A stretch of DNA of 64,000 bases from Chitinophaga flava. Its GTDB lineage: Bacteria; Bacteroidota; Bacteroidia; Chitinophagales; Chitinophagaceae. The position numbers and the translations under genes are program-made. The stretch is from contig NZ_QFFJ01000002.1 of NCBI RefSeq assembly GCF_003308995.1, positions 2,418,001 through 2,482,000 on the forward strand, written 5' to 3'. Under the pieces are notes generated by a model. The model did not search any database and was not told where the DNA came from. It saw only the letters and a list, made by a program, of their open reading frames with translations. Positions 16,342 to 25,060 of the stretch are shown piece after piece; position 1 is the stretch's first letter; every line of letters begins with the position of its first letter.

Positions 16342-17439
16342 TTAGCCTCCCTTCCTTTTACTGATGGCCGCTGACAGACTTGAACGGGCATGGCCGCTTT
16401 GCGGATAATACCGGACCGCCATTTCAAAAATCGTGATAGCATTGTCAATTTTGCCGATGCGTATACAGTAGTTGCCCAGCCAGTTCAGGTAATGCTCAGC
16501 CGGTTTGCAGGGAAACCCCAGCCTGGCTGAGAGTGTATCATAGTGTCTGGTGATCAGGGAAGGATCTGCTGTAGCCTGTTTTACATGTACCTGATGACCG
16601 CTGTAGATAAATTTCAAACCATCAAACTCAGCAGGGAGAGGAACTGTGCCGTGATCATCTTCCGGATAATATCTGAACTTCCAGCGCAGTCCCGGAGGCT
16701 GAATTCGCTGTAACTGTTGCTCGAATGCACGAATGGCCGTAGGATGGTCGGTGGCAGTATCCTGTGACACTATTTCTTTATGGGCCATGGCCACATAAAT
16801 GCTGGTGCCGGAGAAATTTTTCTTCGGCAAAATACTGTCGCCTTGCCGCAGCATCAGCTGCTCATCCCACCAGAGACTGGGATCAATAATGATATAAGCA
16901 TTAAAAAGACGGGTGTGATGAAGTAATATATTCGCTGCTGTGAGTCCGCCAAAGGAATGGCCATTCAGGATGTTGTAGCCGGAAGTGCGGTATGCCGAAT
17001 CGATGTAAGGACGCAGCTCCTGTTGCAGAAAAGCGATAAACTGGCTGTTGCCGCCACTTTGCTGGTAGAGCGTGCTTTTTTTATCATAGTAGGCTTTTCT
17101 CCCACTGGCAGTTGGAGTGAGGTCGCGGGTACGGTCGGTGTTCAGAATACCTACGATAATCATTTGCGGAATACTGGCATAAGGGCCTTTGCTCAGTATC
17201 TCCTGCAGGCCTGTGAAGGAATGGAAGTTGGCGTCACCATCCAACAGATATACCACCGGATAACGGGCCGGTGCAAAGTCAGGATGATTATAATCCGGCG
17301 GGAGATATACCCAAAACTCCCTTTTCTCCTGAAGGATGGAAGAGGACAGTGTATATTTTTTACCGATGGTGATAGGCTCCTGAGCAAGGCAGGAGAGGGC
17401 TGTACACAGGTACAGCATAAAGAAAAATATTTTTTTCAT
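16342..17439 (-). CDS. Secreted esterase-D-type alpha/beta hydrolase (probable siderophore esterase)
   Basis: 365 residues. A signal peptide (MKKIFFFMLYLCTALSCLAQ) precedes an esterase-D/IroE-like alpha/beta hydrolase: YPVVYLLDGDANFHSF, then the nucleophile elbow GHSFGG (Ser162), IIIDPSLWWD, and the catalytic histidine in YPEDDHGTVPLP (His263). A tetratricopeptide-like tail (about 320-365) follows. Hydrolases of this family in iron-uptake clusters cleave ester siderophores in the periplasm. Here it is the third gene after a TonB-dependent siderophore receptor and overlaps the PepSY gene by 4 bp (ATGA, 17436-17439), which supports that role. The actual substrate is not known. Confidence 0.8.
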   Translation of the reverse strand: MKKIFFFMLYLCTALSCLAQEPITIGKKYTLSSSILQEKREFWVYLPPDYNHPDFAPARYPVVYLLDGDANFHSFTGLQEILSKGPYASIPQMIIVGILNTDRTRDLTPTASGRKAYYDKKSTLYQQSGGNSQFIAFLQQELRPYIDSAYRTSGYNILNGHSFGGLTAANILLHHTRLFNAYIIIDPSLWWDEQLMLRQGDSILPKKNFSGTSIYVAMAHKEIVSQDTATDHPTAIRAFEQQLQRIQPPGLRWKFRYYPEDDHGTVPLPAEFDGLKFIYSGHQVHVKQATADPSLITRHYDTLSARLGFPCKPAEHYLNWLGNYCIRIGKIDNAITIFEMAVRYYPQSGHARSSLSAAISKRKGG

Positions 17440-18617
17440 GATACACTTGCTGTATGAGTGATGAAAGAAGATGTAGCAGTACGTTGGTTCTTTTTACTTT
17501 TTTTTCTGCCCCACCATATCAGAAATCCGGTGATGGGCAAGGTTGCGCAGATAAGCCCCGCGATGGTAGTAATGATTTTTCCAACCCAGCCACCCCAGAA
17601 GCCTATATGAATATTCATGTTCATACCGTCTATACGCAGGCTGCGGTGGATGGTTTCGGGAAATGGTATTTCACGGCCGTCGTAGCGGTTGACCATCAGC
17701 ATGCGGCCATCCATTGCTTTGAGGCCCAGTTCCCGCCCTGCCATGGCCAGTACAGCGGTGGCGCTGTCTTTAGGGATGGACAGACGTACCTGCCTGGTAG
17801 CAGGGTCTTTGAGCAAATCATCTACAATATTGACGAGCGGCACAAACTGTTTACTACTATCATAGGGAGGTGTTTTGCTGCGCATGGTTTTAAAGGCATC
17901 GGGCTTACTGCCCAGCAGCTGATGGGTAGCCGATTTTACGGTATCGTTGATAATAATCAGGCCGGTGATGGTTAGCATCAGGGCTGGTAGCAGGCTATAG
18001 AAGCCAGGCACATTATGCAGATCGTAATTGACTCTTTTGAAGCTGGCGTTCCATTTGATCCTGAAACTTTGTTTACGGGTGGCAGGTGTCCATCTGGAGG
18101 GCCACCACAATATCAGACCGGTGATCAGTTCTATCAGAAATATCCAGGTGGCTATCTGTACAATGAGGTTGCCCGTTTTGCCGAAAGGCATTTCTCCGCT
18201 GTGCACGTGAGCTACCACATAAAAAAAGTAATAGGCGCCACTGGTAGTGAGTGACTGGCCGCTGTAGGGGTCCATCCAGGTGAAACTGAAATGCCCTGCC
18301 TTGTCGGCAGCCCCGATGCGGGCTGACCGGGAAGGATCTTTATAGGTCTGGAAGCTGAAGGCTTTCAGCTGTGGATGTTCCCGGTTAAAAGCCGCGATCA
18401 GTTCTTCCGGAGATAGTTTTCGTTCATTCTTTACCGTTATATACCGTGCTTTGCCGGCCATTGCATCAATGATATCATCACAGTATACGAACAGTGTTCC
18501 TGTCAGGGCTACCACTATCACAACAATGCCTGAGGAGATGCCCAGCCATAGATGCAGCCAGCTGTTCAGCCTGGAGAGCCATGATTGCCGTTTTGTTTTG
18601 CCGGGATGTGTGTTCAT
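17436..18617 (-). CDS. PepSY-domain iron-regulated inner-membrane protein
   Basis: 393 residues with the PepSY-associated transmembrane architecture: a first membrane segment near residues 20-50 (LHLWLGISSGIVVIVVALTG), a PepSY region, two or three further membrane segments in the middle (NLIVQIATWIFLIELITGLI) and one near the end (IITTIAGLICATLPITGFLI), followed by a basic cytoplasmic tail. Family members accompany TonB siderophore receptors and are thought to reduce or release iron from the siderophore at the inner membrane. It starts 75 bp after the receptor, across a strong 17-bp hairpin, and overlaps the esterase by 4 bp, so PepSY and esterase are translationally coupled. Confidence 0.85.
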   Translation of the reverse strand: MNTHPGKTKRQSWLSRLNSWLHLWLGISSGIVVIVVALTGTLFVYCDDIIDAMAGKARYITVKNERKLSPEELIAAFNREHPQLKAFSFQTYKDPSRSARIGAADKAGHFSFTWMDPYSGQSLTTSGAYYFFYVVAHVHSGEMPFGKTGNLIVQIATWIFLIELITGLILWWPSRWTPATRKQSFRIKWNASFKRVNYDLHNVPGFYSLLPALMLTITGLIIINDTVKSATHQLLGSKPDAFKTMRSKTPPYDSSKQFVPLVNIVDDLLKDPATRQVRLSIPKDSATAVLAMAGRELGLKAMDGRMLMVNRYDGREIPFPETIHRSLRIDGMNMNIHIGFWGGWVGKIITTIAGLICATLPITGFLIWWGRKKSKKNQRTATSSFITHTASVS

Positions 18618-18637
18618 ACTATTTTAAAAAGATGGTT

Positions 18638-18677
18638 GCATTGGGAGGTTTGTTTACCACAACAAACCTCCCAATGC
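18638..18677 (-). terminator. Strong intra-operon hairpin between receptor and PepSY gene
   Basis: GCATTGGGAGGTTTGTT (18638-18654) pairs perfectly with AACAAACCTCCCAATGC (18661-18677) around a 6-nt loop, giving a 17-bp stem. On the minus strand a short T-run follows 8 nt later. It lies 15 bp after the receptor stop and about 20 bp before the PepSY start. It could be a partial terminator or an RNA-stability element that gives more receptor than downstream products. Confidence 0.65.
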
Positions 18678-18692
18678 CGGATGAAGGAATAA

Positions 18693-21056
18693 TCAGAACT
18701 TGAAAACTGCATTGGCCAGCAGATGTCTGGTAGGTTGCTGATTGGCCCAGAAGTCTGTAGTCCAGTATTTTTGATTGGTGATATTGTTGAGCTTTAGTCC
18801 CAGTCTGTATTTGGGCTGGTCGTAGTAGAGGGTGGCGTCCAGTTTGGTGAAACCATTGGCTGTAAAGGTATTGGTATCGTTGAGGAAACAGTCGCTTTGT
18901 GTGTTACCGCCGAAACCAGCACCCAATCCTTTCATCGGGCCGGAAGGAACGGTATAGCTGATCCAGAGATTGGCCACGCTGGCAGGTGTGGAGGCCGGGC
19001 GTTTGCCGTTGATGTTGGCGGTAGCATTGGTAAACCGGCTTTCATTGTAACCATATCCGAAAATGATATGTAGTCCTTTTAGGGGATTGGCAATCAGGTC
19101 TGCTTCAAACCCTTTGCTCTCCTGGGTTCCATCCTGTATGGAGTAAGTGGGATTGTTGGGGTCCTGCCGCAGTTTGTCTTTCACTTTGATGTTATAGTAA
19201 CTGGCAGTACCGGATAATTTACCGTTAAGCAGTTCTACTTTGATACCACCTTCAAGCTGGTTGGCATGTTCCGGTTTGAAGCTGGTTTTTTCCTGTGGCT
19301 TTTCCGCAGTGGTTCCCGGAGGTACGTTACTGAAGCCATTCATATAGTTTCCGAACAGAGAGACTTTATCCTTTACGATCTGATAGATGAGGCCAAACTT
19401 AGGAGACACTGCTGTCTGCTGGTAGTCATCATATTCGCTTTCAAAGCGGTCTACCCGTACACTGGCCATCGCAATCAGGCGGGAGGTGATGTTGAGTACA
19501 TCGGAAGCATATACGCTATAGGTTTTCTGATTTTTTTTGGCGACGGTGCTGGGTGCGGGCATGTTGGCAATACGCTGATGGTATTTTTCCATGTTGATGA
19601 AAGCGGGAGCCCTGTTGATTTTTACGGTATCGTAAAAGTTAATAAGCCATCTGTTGTCTGTGATGGTGAACTGCGAATAATCGAGTCCTACCAGCAGGCG
19701 GTTCCGCATATTACCGATGTGGAAGTCTCCGGTGAAGTTTTGTTGTACATGGTTTACACCGAAGATACTGGGTATATACATGAGCCTGCGCTGCATGGTG
19801 GAATCGGTATTGATGAGCAGGAACAGATAGTTGGTATTGTTGTCTGTATTGGCATAGGAAAAGAGGGTTTGTGATACCCACTGGTCCGACAGGCGATAGG
19901 TCGCTTTCGCAAATGCGTTGAAGGTTTTGGCTTCGCTCTGCAATTCGTTATTGGTATAGGAATAGTTGAAGTCGAAGTTAAGATCATCCAGGCTTTTGGC
20001 TTTCAGCGGGCCGGGGTTGCCGAGGCCGATATAGGTGGAGTTCCGTTTGGTACGGAAGTATTCGAAATCCACGTCCAGTGTCAGCCTGTCATTGATCTTG
20101 TAAGTGAAGGCGGGAGCTATCACCTGGGTGTTGTTACGGCCATAGTCCTGGAAGGTACGTTGTACATCTACTGCGGCATTCACTCTGAGCAACATGCCTT
20201 TCTCTGCATTGAGCGGAGTATTGATATCTATGGTGGCACGGCTCAGGCCCCAGCTGCCGGTGGTGTAGCTGATGTTGCCACCGAAGTAGTCGAATGGTTT
20301 TTTGGTCACTCTGTTGACAAGACCTCCATAGGTTACCAGCGTAGAGCCGAACAGTGTAGCAGAAGGGCCTTTGATGACTTCAATGCTTTCAAGGTTAACG
20401 GGATCGCTCATAGATACCCAGTTGGTGGACATGCCGTTGCGGATGGCGCCGGCGGCATTGGAACCGCTGAAACCACGCATACGCATACCCAGACCTACAC
20501 CGCCGGAACCTACGCCCAGGGTGACGTTGCTGATACCGGGCGCTGTGGCCAGGGCACTCCTGAAATCAACAGCCATCTGTTCCTGCAGCAGTTCTTTGGG
20601 CACTACCGTATATACCTGCGGGTTCTCCAGGTTTTTCAGGGGCATACGGGCTACATCATCACTTTGTTTTTTGGCAAATTTCGCTACAGCACCTACCACC
20701 ACTACTTCCTGAAGTTTTTTGGTGTTTTCCTCCAGAACAACAGGAGCCATTATAACGTCTTCGCCTGTACGCAGTGTCACCTGTACCTGTTGAGGCTTTA
20801 AGCCGGCAAAGGACACTTCCAGCATATAGTCGCCGGCAGCCAGGTTGTCGAAGGCATAATGCCCTTCCGGATCTGTTACGGTGCCGCGATGCGTGCCTTT
20901 GAGTATTACAATAATATTTTCAGCCGGTTTGTTGTCACTTGATTTCACTATCCCGGAGATACTGCCTTTGGGCCTGATCTGTCCATAGGCGTCGGAAAAG
21001 AGATGGGTCAGTAATAATAAGCAGCTACATAATAAAAGGTTCAATCTGATCTTCAT
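18693..21056 (-). CDS. TonB-dependent siderophore receptor
   Basis: 787 residues. A signal peptide (MKIRLNLLLCSCLLLLTHLF, cleavage near DAYGQ) is followed by a carboxypeptidase-regulatory-like domain (GSISGIVKSSDNKPAEN, about 30-105), a plug domain (RMPLKNLENPQVYTVVPKEL ... ESIEVIKGPSATLFGS) and a 22-strand type barrel ending in LLANAVFKF with the terminal phenylalanine. The plug matches the siderophore-receptor subtype (TIGR01783-like). It imports a ferric siderophore across the outer membrane using TonB energy. The start is set by the signal peptide; the longer open frame upstream is rejected. It is divergent from a PchR-like AraC activator and upstream of the PepSY/esterase genes. No siderophore biosynthesis gene is visible, so it may take up foreign siderophores. 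Confidence 0.9.
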   Translation of the reverse strand: MKIRLNLLLCSCLLLLTHLFSDAYGQIRPKGSISGIVKSSDNKPAENIIVILKGTHRGTVTDPEGHYAFDNLAAGDYMLEVSFAGLKPQQVQVTLRTGEDVIMAPVVLEENTKKLQEVVVVGAVAKFAKKQSDDVARMPLKNLENPQVYTVVPKELLQEQMAVDFRSALATAPGISNVTLGVGSGGVGLGMRMRGFSGSNAAGAIRNGMSTNWVSMSDPVNLESIEVIKGPSATLFGSTLVTYGGLVNRVTKKPFDYFGGNISYTTGSWGLSRATIDINTPLNAEKGMLLRVNAAVDVQRTFQDYGRNNTQVIAPAFTYKINDRLTLDVDFEYFRTKRNSTYIGLGNPGPLKAKSLDDLNFDFNYSYTNNELQSEAKTFNAFAKATYRLSDQWVSQTLFSYANTDNNTNYLFLLINTDSTMQRRLMYIPSIFGVNHVQQNFTGDFHIGNMRNRLLVGLDYSQFTITDNRWLINFYDTVKINRAPAFINMEKYHQRIANMPAPSTVAKKNQKTYSVYASDVLNITSRLIAMASVRVDRFESEYDDYQQTAVSPKFGLIYQIVKDKVSLFGNYMNGFSNVPPGTTAEKPQEKTSFKPEHANQLEGGIKVELLNGKLSGTASYYNIKVKDKLRQDPNNPTYSIQDGTQESKGFEADLIANPLKGLHIIFGYGYNESRFTNATANINGKRPASTPASVANLWISYTVPSGPMKGLGAGFGGNTQSDCFLNDTNTFTANGFTKLDATLYYDQPKYRLGLKLNNITNQKYWTTDFWANQQPTRHLLANAVFKF

Positions 21057-21199
21057 CTTATAACAGTTAGTAGTCAATGGAAGCATAGGTGATAGCAGCA
21101 CGGCAGGAAATATTCCTTTATTGAAAAGAAATTTTTCCTTTTTGAGCGTGCTGTATCTGCCACCCGCAATAAGTTTGGTAAAAATTGTATGATGGTCGG

Positions 21200-21207
21200 C
21201 AAAGTTA
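21200..21207 (-). promoter_or_regulatory. Candidate -7 element of the siderophore receptor operon
   Basis: On the minus strand TAACTTTG matches TAnnTTTG at all positions and predicts a leader of about 135 nt. A TTG at the usual -33 distance is missing, which would fit a promoter that depends on the divergent AraC activator. No convincing Fur box was seen. Confidence 0.35.
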
Positions 21208-21298
21208 CAATGACTGCAAACGGAGGTATAACGCCAGCCGGAGTATTTACTGCCGCCATACGGAGTTGACCGGACCATGACAAAAGGAAAACGAACAA

Positions 21299-22285
21299 AT
21301 GAAGACAGTATTAAGAAGTAGTGAGTTCAGGGATTTAACATTCATCAGAGAGTTTCCTGATAACTTCGCTGCTGCCGGCGGATTGAGGGATACTATATAT
21401 CAGACTAACCTGGAAGGCTATACGGGAGATACCCGGGAAATCCTGTTGAGCGGCGTTTGTATTGAGCATCGTAATATTCATCATGACAGGGCTTTAGCGC
21501 TGGAGGTATCTCATGATTTTCCTTTCTTCAAAATGCATTTTGAATTAAAAGGATTTTCTGACTATGCGAGTAAAAACAAAGGGAGCAGGGATGTGGCCAT
21601 CTATGAAGGTTGTCATCAGCTGTTTTATTTCCCGGAAGTAAAAGGAAAACTGGCATATGAAGCCAGGCAGCGGTATACACTGGAAATCAAACTCACGCGG
21701 CCTTTCCTGGAGAAGATGATGGGGCCGGAACTGGGTCCCTTGGGCATATTCGCCAAAGGGCTGCAGGACAACCAGCCGGTATTAACAGGAGGCCGGAGCC
21801 TGCCGATTTTGCCAGCGATGCGCAGCGTTATTCATGAGATCCTGAACTGTCCTTATACAGCGATGTTGAGAAAGGTATACCTGGAAGCCAAAGTAACGGA
21901 ACTGTTGCTGATGCAGCTGGTACAACTGGAAGCGTATAAAGAGGATGTGCCCGGGTCGGTGCTGAGAAAGGGAGATGCCGAACGTATCCTGTATGTAAAG
22001 GAACTGATTGAAGATAATATCCAGGAACCTTGTTCGCTGATAGAACTTGCTGGCAGAGCCGGTTTGAATGATTTTAAGCTGAAGAAGGGGTTTAAGGAGA
22101 TGTTTGGGAATACCGTGTTCGGCTATATGAACCAGGTACGCATGGAGAAGGCTAAACTGCTGCTGCTGGAAGGAAAACACAGTATTGCGGATATCTCGTT
22201 TACAGTGGGCTATAAAAACCCGCAACACTTTACGGCTGCCTTCAAAAAACATTTTGGGTACCTGCCGAGTGAACTGAAAAGTTAA
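21299..22285 (+). CDS. AraC-family activator, PchR-like
   Basis: 328 residues. A variable N-terminal sensing domain (about 1-225) is followed by the AraC double helix-turn-helix (about 230-328): CSLIELAGRAGLNDFKLKKG, then FKEMFGNTVFGYMNQVRM and ISFTVGYKNPQHFTAAFKKH. The sequence FxLKxGFKEMFG is characteristic of the PchR branch, which senses a ferric siderophore in the cytoplasm and activates its receptor gene. The position, divergent from a TonB siderophore receptor with a shared 240-bp intergenic region, agrees. It most likely regulates the receptor-PepSY-esterase operon. Confidence 0.85.
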   Translation: MKTVLRSSEFRDLTFIREFPDNFAAAGGLRDTIYQTNLEGYTGDTREILLSGVCIEHRNIHHDRALALEVSHDFPFFKMHFELKGFSDYASKNKGSRDVAIYEGCHQLFYFPEVKGKLAYEARQRYTLEIKLTRPFLEKMMGPELGPLGIFAKGLQDNQPVLTGGRSLPILPAMRSVIHEILNCPYTAMLRKVYLEAKVTELLLMQLVQLEAYKEDVPGSVLRKGDAERILYVKELIEDNIQEPCSLIELAGRAGLNDFKLKKGFKEMFGNTVFGYMNQVRMEKAKLLLLEGKHSIADISFTVGYKNPQHFTAAFKKHFGYLPSELKS

Positions 22286-22332
22286 TACTCACTTTATGTA
22301 TATGAAATAAAACGAATAATCTTTATCTATTA

Positions 22333-22365
22333 TTTGTTAAAGCGGTGATACAAACTTTATGATTG
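22333..22365 (+). promoter_or_regulatory. Promoter of the RND efflux operon
   Basis: TTTG (22333-22336), a 21-bp spacer and TATGATTG (22358-22365; 7 of 8 matches to TAnnTTTG) give a Bacteroidota-type promoter about 70 bp before the first gene of the efflux operon. Confidence 0.35.
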
Positions 22366-22435
22366 TAACCCCAAACACTATACGATTATTTCGTGTTATA
22401 GTTCATACATTTATTGAACTCAAAAGCGCAATACG

Positions 22436-23827
22436 GTGTTGCTTTATCGCCATATTTCAGGGGCTACGGTCAGATATAGCAGTAAGCTGGTACGTTCAGG
22501 TCCGTTGTTATGGATTATCTTCCTGACCAGCATATCTATAGGGGTTTCCGGGCAAACGGTGCAGGACAGCAGCAGCTATCTTACACTGGGCAATTGTATA
22601 GCATATGCCATGAAACACCAGCCGGTGTTACATCAGGCATATCTGAAAATGGATATTGCCAAAGCCTCCAATGCCATCAACGTAGCAGGCTGGTATCCGC
22701 AGGTAGCTGTTAGTGGTGGCATCACCCACTATCTGAAGCTGCCTACCAGTTTCGTTAACAATGCCTCTACCGGCAACGTTCCCGTGGCACAAACAACCGG
22801 CGTTATTAATTCCTCCGCTGAGGGCCTGGCAGTTACACAGGCCTTATTCAGCCCCACACTGCTGACAGCTGTGAAAAGCGCACCCCTCTTCACCCGGCAG
22901 GCAAGGCAGGTAACAGACAGTACCAAAATAGGACTGGTAGTAAACGTTACCAAAGCCTTCTACAACCTGCTGCTGACCCTGGAACAGATTGAAGTGCTCA
23001 AAGGAGATACCATCCGACTCGGACAAAGTACCCGGGATGCTTATCACCAGTACATCGGAGGCATCGTAGATGAAACGGATTACAAACAGGCCTTCATCTC
23101 CCTGAATAATTCCACTGCACAACTACGGCTGGCCGTAGAGAATGTACGGCCACAATATGCTACCCTGAAACAACTGATGGGATACCCGCCCCGCGAAAAT
23201 TTTCATATCGTTTTTGATACTACAGAGCTGATGCAGAACATCAACATCGATACCACAGCACAGCTACAGTTCGAAAAACGGATCGAGTACCAGCTGCTAT
23301 CCACTTCCATGGATTTACAACGCCAGGTAACCCGGTCTTATCAACTCGAAGCCCTGCCGGTCGTTTCAGCATTCTACAATTACAACGCAGATTTTTACAA
23401 CAAGTCATTTTCCAAGCTTTATAATACGGCTTACACCAATTCCTTTCTGGGTGTGTCGTTGACCATCCCGGTGTTTACCGGGTTTGCGCGGTTACAGAAC
23501 ATAAAAAAATCAAGGCTGATGGAACAGGTGCTGGAAAGCCAGACAACAGACCTGAAGTCGCAGATCTATACGGAATATACCACTGCACTGGCAGGCTACA
23601 AAGGTTACCGGTATAGTCTGCAACTCATGCAGGACAATCTCCAGATGGCCCAAAGGGTATATTTCGTTGTAAACCTGCAGTACAAACAAGGCATCGTTCC
23701 TTATCTGAATGTGATTACTGCGGAATCCAATTTAATAACAGCTGAAACAGGTTATCTGAATGCCCTGCTGCAGTTACTGTCCAGCAAGGTAGACCTGCAG
23801 AAGGCCATGGGTAATATCTCTTACTGA
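22436..23827 (+). CDS. TolC-family outer-membrane efflux protein
   Basis: 463 residues from a GTG at 22436; no ATG occurs in frame before the mature region, so the start may be this GTG or a nearby TTG. A hydrophobic signal (GPLLWIIFLTSISIGVSGQ) precedes the TolC duplicated helical hairpin architecture: LTLGNCIAYAMKHQPVLHQA at the beginning of the mature part, a long coiled-coil region, and a second half ending with NVITAESNLITAETGYLNAL. It forms the outer-membrane channel of a tripartite pump whose adaptor and two RND subunits follow in the same operon (23 bp to the adaptor). Confidence 0.85.
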   Translation: MLLYRHISGATVRYSSKLVRSGPLLWIIFLTSISIGVSGQTVQDSSSYLTLGNCIAYAMKHQPVLHQAYLKMDIAKASNAINVAGWYPQVAVSGGITHYLKLPTSFVNNASTGNVPVAQTTGVINSSAEGLAVTQALFSPTLLTAVKSAPLFTRQARQVTDSTKIGLVVNVTKAFYNLLLTLEQIEVLKGDTIRLGQSTRDAYHQYIGGIVDETDYKQAFISLNNSTAQLRLAVENVRPQYATLKQLMGYPPRENFHIVFDTTELMQNINIDTTAQLQFEKRIEYQLLSTSMDLQRQVTRSYQLEALPVVSAFYNYNADFYNKSFSKLYNTAYTNSFLGVSLTIPVFTGFARLQNIKKSRLMEQVLESQTTDLKSQIYTEYTTALAGYKGYRYSLQLMQDNLQMAQRVYFVVNLQYKQGIVPYLNVITAESNLITAETGYLNALLQLLSSKVDLQKAMGNISY

Positions 23828-23850
23828 TCAATTATGAAAATTCAATACTT

Positions 23851-25041
23851 ATGATGAGGGTATTGTTGAGTACCGGTCTGATAGGCATTATTTTTCTGTT
23901 TTCCTGCACTCCCAGGAAAACGCCGCCCAATCCCCCTATGCCGGTGAATGTATTTACCGTGACAGGTCAGAAGGTATGGTATTATGATAAATATCCTGCT
24001 ACCACACAGGCCCTGAGCCAGGTAGACATGCGGCCGCAGGTGCAGGGCTATATCACCGGTATCTTTTTTAAGGAAGGCGCTGTGGTAAAAAAAGGGCAGA
24101 AGCTGTATGAGATCGATCAGCGGCTGTATCAGCAGTCGCTTAAAACTGCACAGGCCAACCTGTTGGTTGCACAAGGCAACCTGAAGCAGGCACAACAGGA
24201 TGCTGACCGTTACGTATATCTCAACAAATACAATGCGGTAGCCAAACAGCTCTATGATCACGCACTCATCACCCTCGAAAACGCCCAGGGCTCGGTGAAG
24301 GCTTCTGAGCAAGCTGTGAAAACAGCAGGCACCAATCTCACCTACGCCACTATCCTGGCTCCATTCGATGGCACCGTCGGCTTCAGCCTGGTGAAAATCG
24401 GTGATATGGTCAGCGTTGGCTCTACCATCCTCAATACTATCTCTACCAACAATCCCATGGCAGTAGATTTTGTGGTCAATGAAAAACAATTGCAGCATTA
24501 TGAAGATCTGCTCAAAGGCAGGCTGCCGGAGCCCGATTCCCTGTTCACCATACTACTGCCTAATGGAACATTGTATTCACGCTTAGGGAAGATATATACC
24601 ATCGACCGGGCAGTAGACCAGCAGACGGGCGCTATCCGGGTACGACTGGTGTTTCCCAACCCCGTCAATGATCTGAAGGTAGGAATGAGTTGTGTGGTGA
24701 GAGTACATAACCAGGATGAGGGCCTGCAGCTGGTCATCCCCAACAAAGCCATTGTAGAACAGATGGGGGAATATTTTGTATACGTGGTAAAGGATACGGT
24801 GATGGCTCCCAAGGGAAAGACCACAGCAACCAGCCATGATAAAGGCCCGCAGCTGAGGGCTTTCCAGAAGAAGGTAAAACTGGGACAGACAGTACTCGAT
24901 AAAGTGATTATCAAAGAAGGCATCGCGGAGGGAGACCGGATAGTAATAGACGGCGTACAGTCGCTGCATGACGGAGCCCGCGTCACGCTGGGCAATGGCA
25001 TCCCTCAGGAAAACAACAACAATAACGGCAAAAAAAAGTGA
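23851..25041 (+). CDS. RND efflux periplasmic adaptor lipoprotein
   Basis: 396 residues of the HlyD/AcrA adaptor family. The N-terminus is a lipoprotein signal (LIGIIFLFSC, lipobox ending at Cys19). Then come a barrel-sandwich/lipoyl domain half (DMRPQVQGYITGIFFKEGAV), a helical hairpin (about 95-145), the second lipoyl half (LAPFDGTVGFSLVKIGDMVS), a beta-barrel and a membrane-proximal domain. The C-terminus is rich in asparagine and lysine. It links the TolC channel to the RND pumps, 19 bp upstream of the first pump gene. Confidence 0.9.
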   Translation: MMRVLLSTGLIGIIFLFSCTPRKTPPNPPMPVNVFTVTGQKVWYYDKYPATTQALSQVDMRPQVQGYITGIFFKEGAVVKKGQKLYEIDQRLYQQSLKTAQANLLVAQGNLKQAQQDADRYVYLNKYNAVAKQLYDHALITLENAQGSVKASEQAVKTAGTNLTYATILAPFDGTVGFSLVKIGDMVSVGSTILNTISTNNPMAVDFVVNEKQLQHYEDLLKGRLPEPDSLFTILLPNGTLYSRLGKIYTIDRAVDQQTGAIRVRLVFPNPVNDLKVGMSCVVRVHNQDEGLQLVIPNKAIVEQMGEYFVYVVKDTVMAPKGKTTATSHDKGPQLRAFQKKVKLGQTVLDKVIIKEGIAEGDRIVIDGVQSLHDGARVTLGNGIPQENNNNNGKKK

Positions 25042-25060
25042 ACGTCCTTTTGTACAGGTT

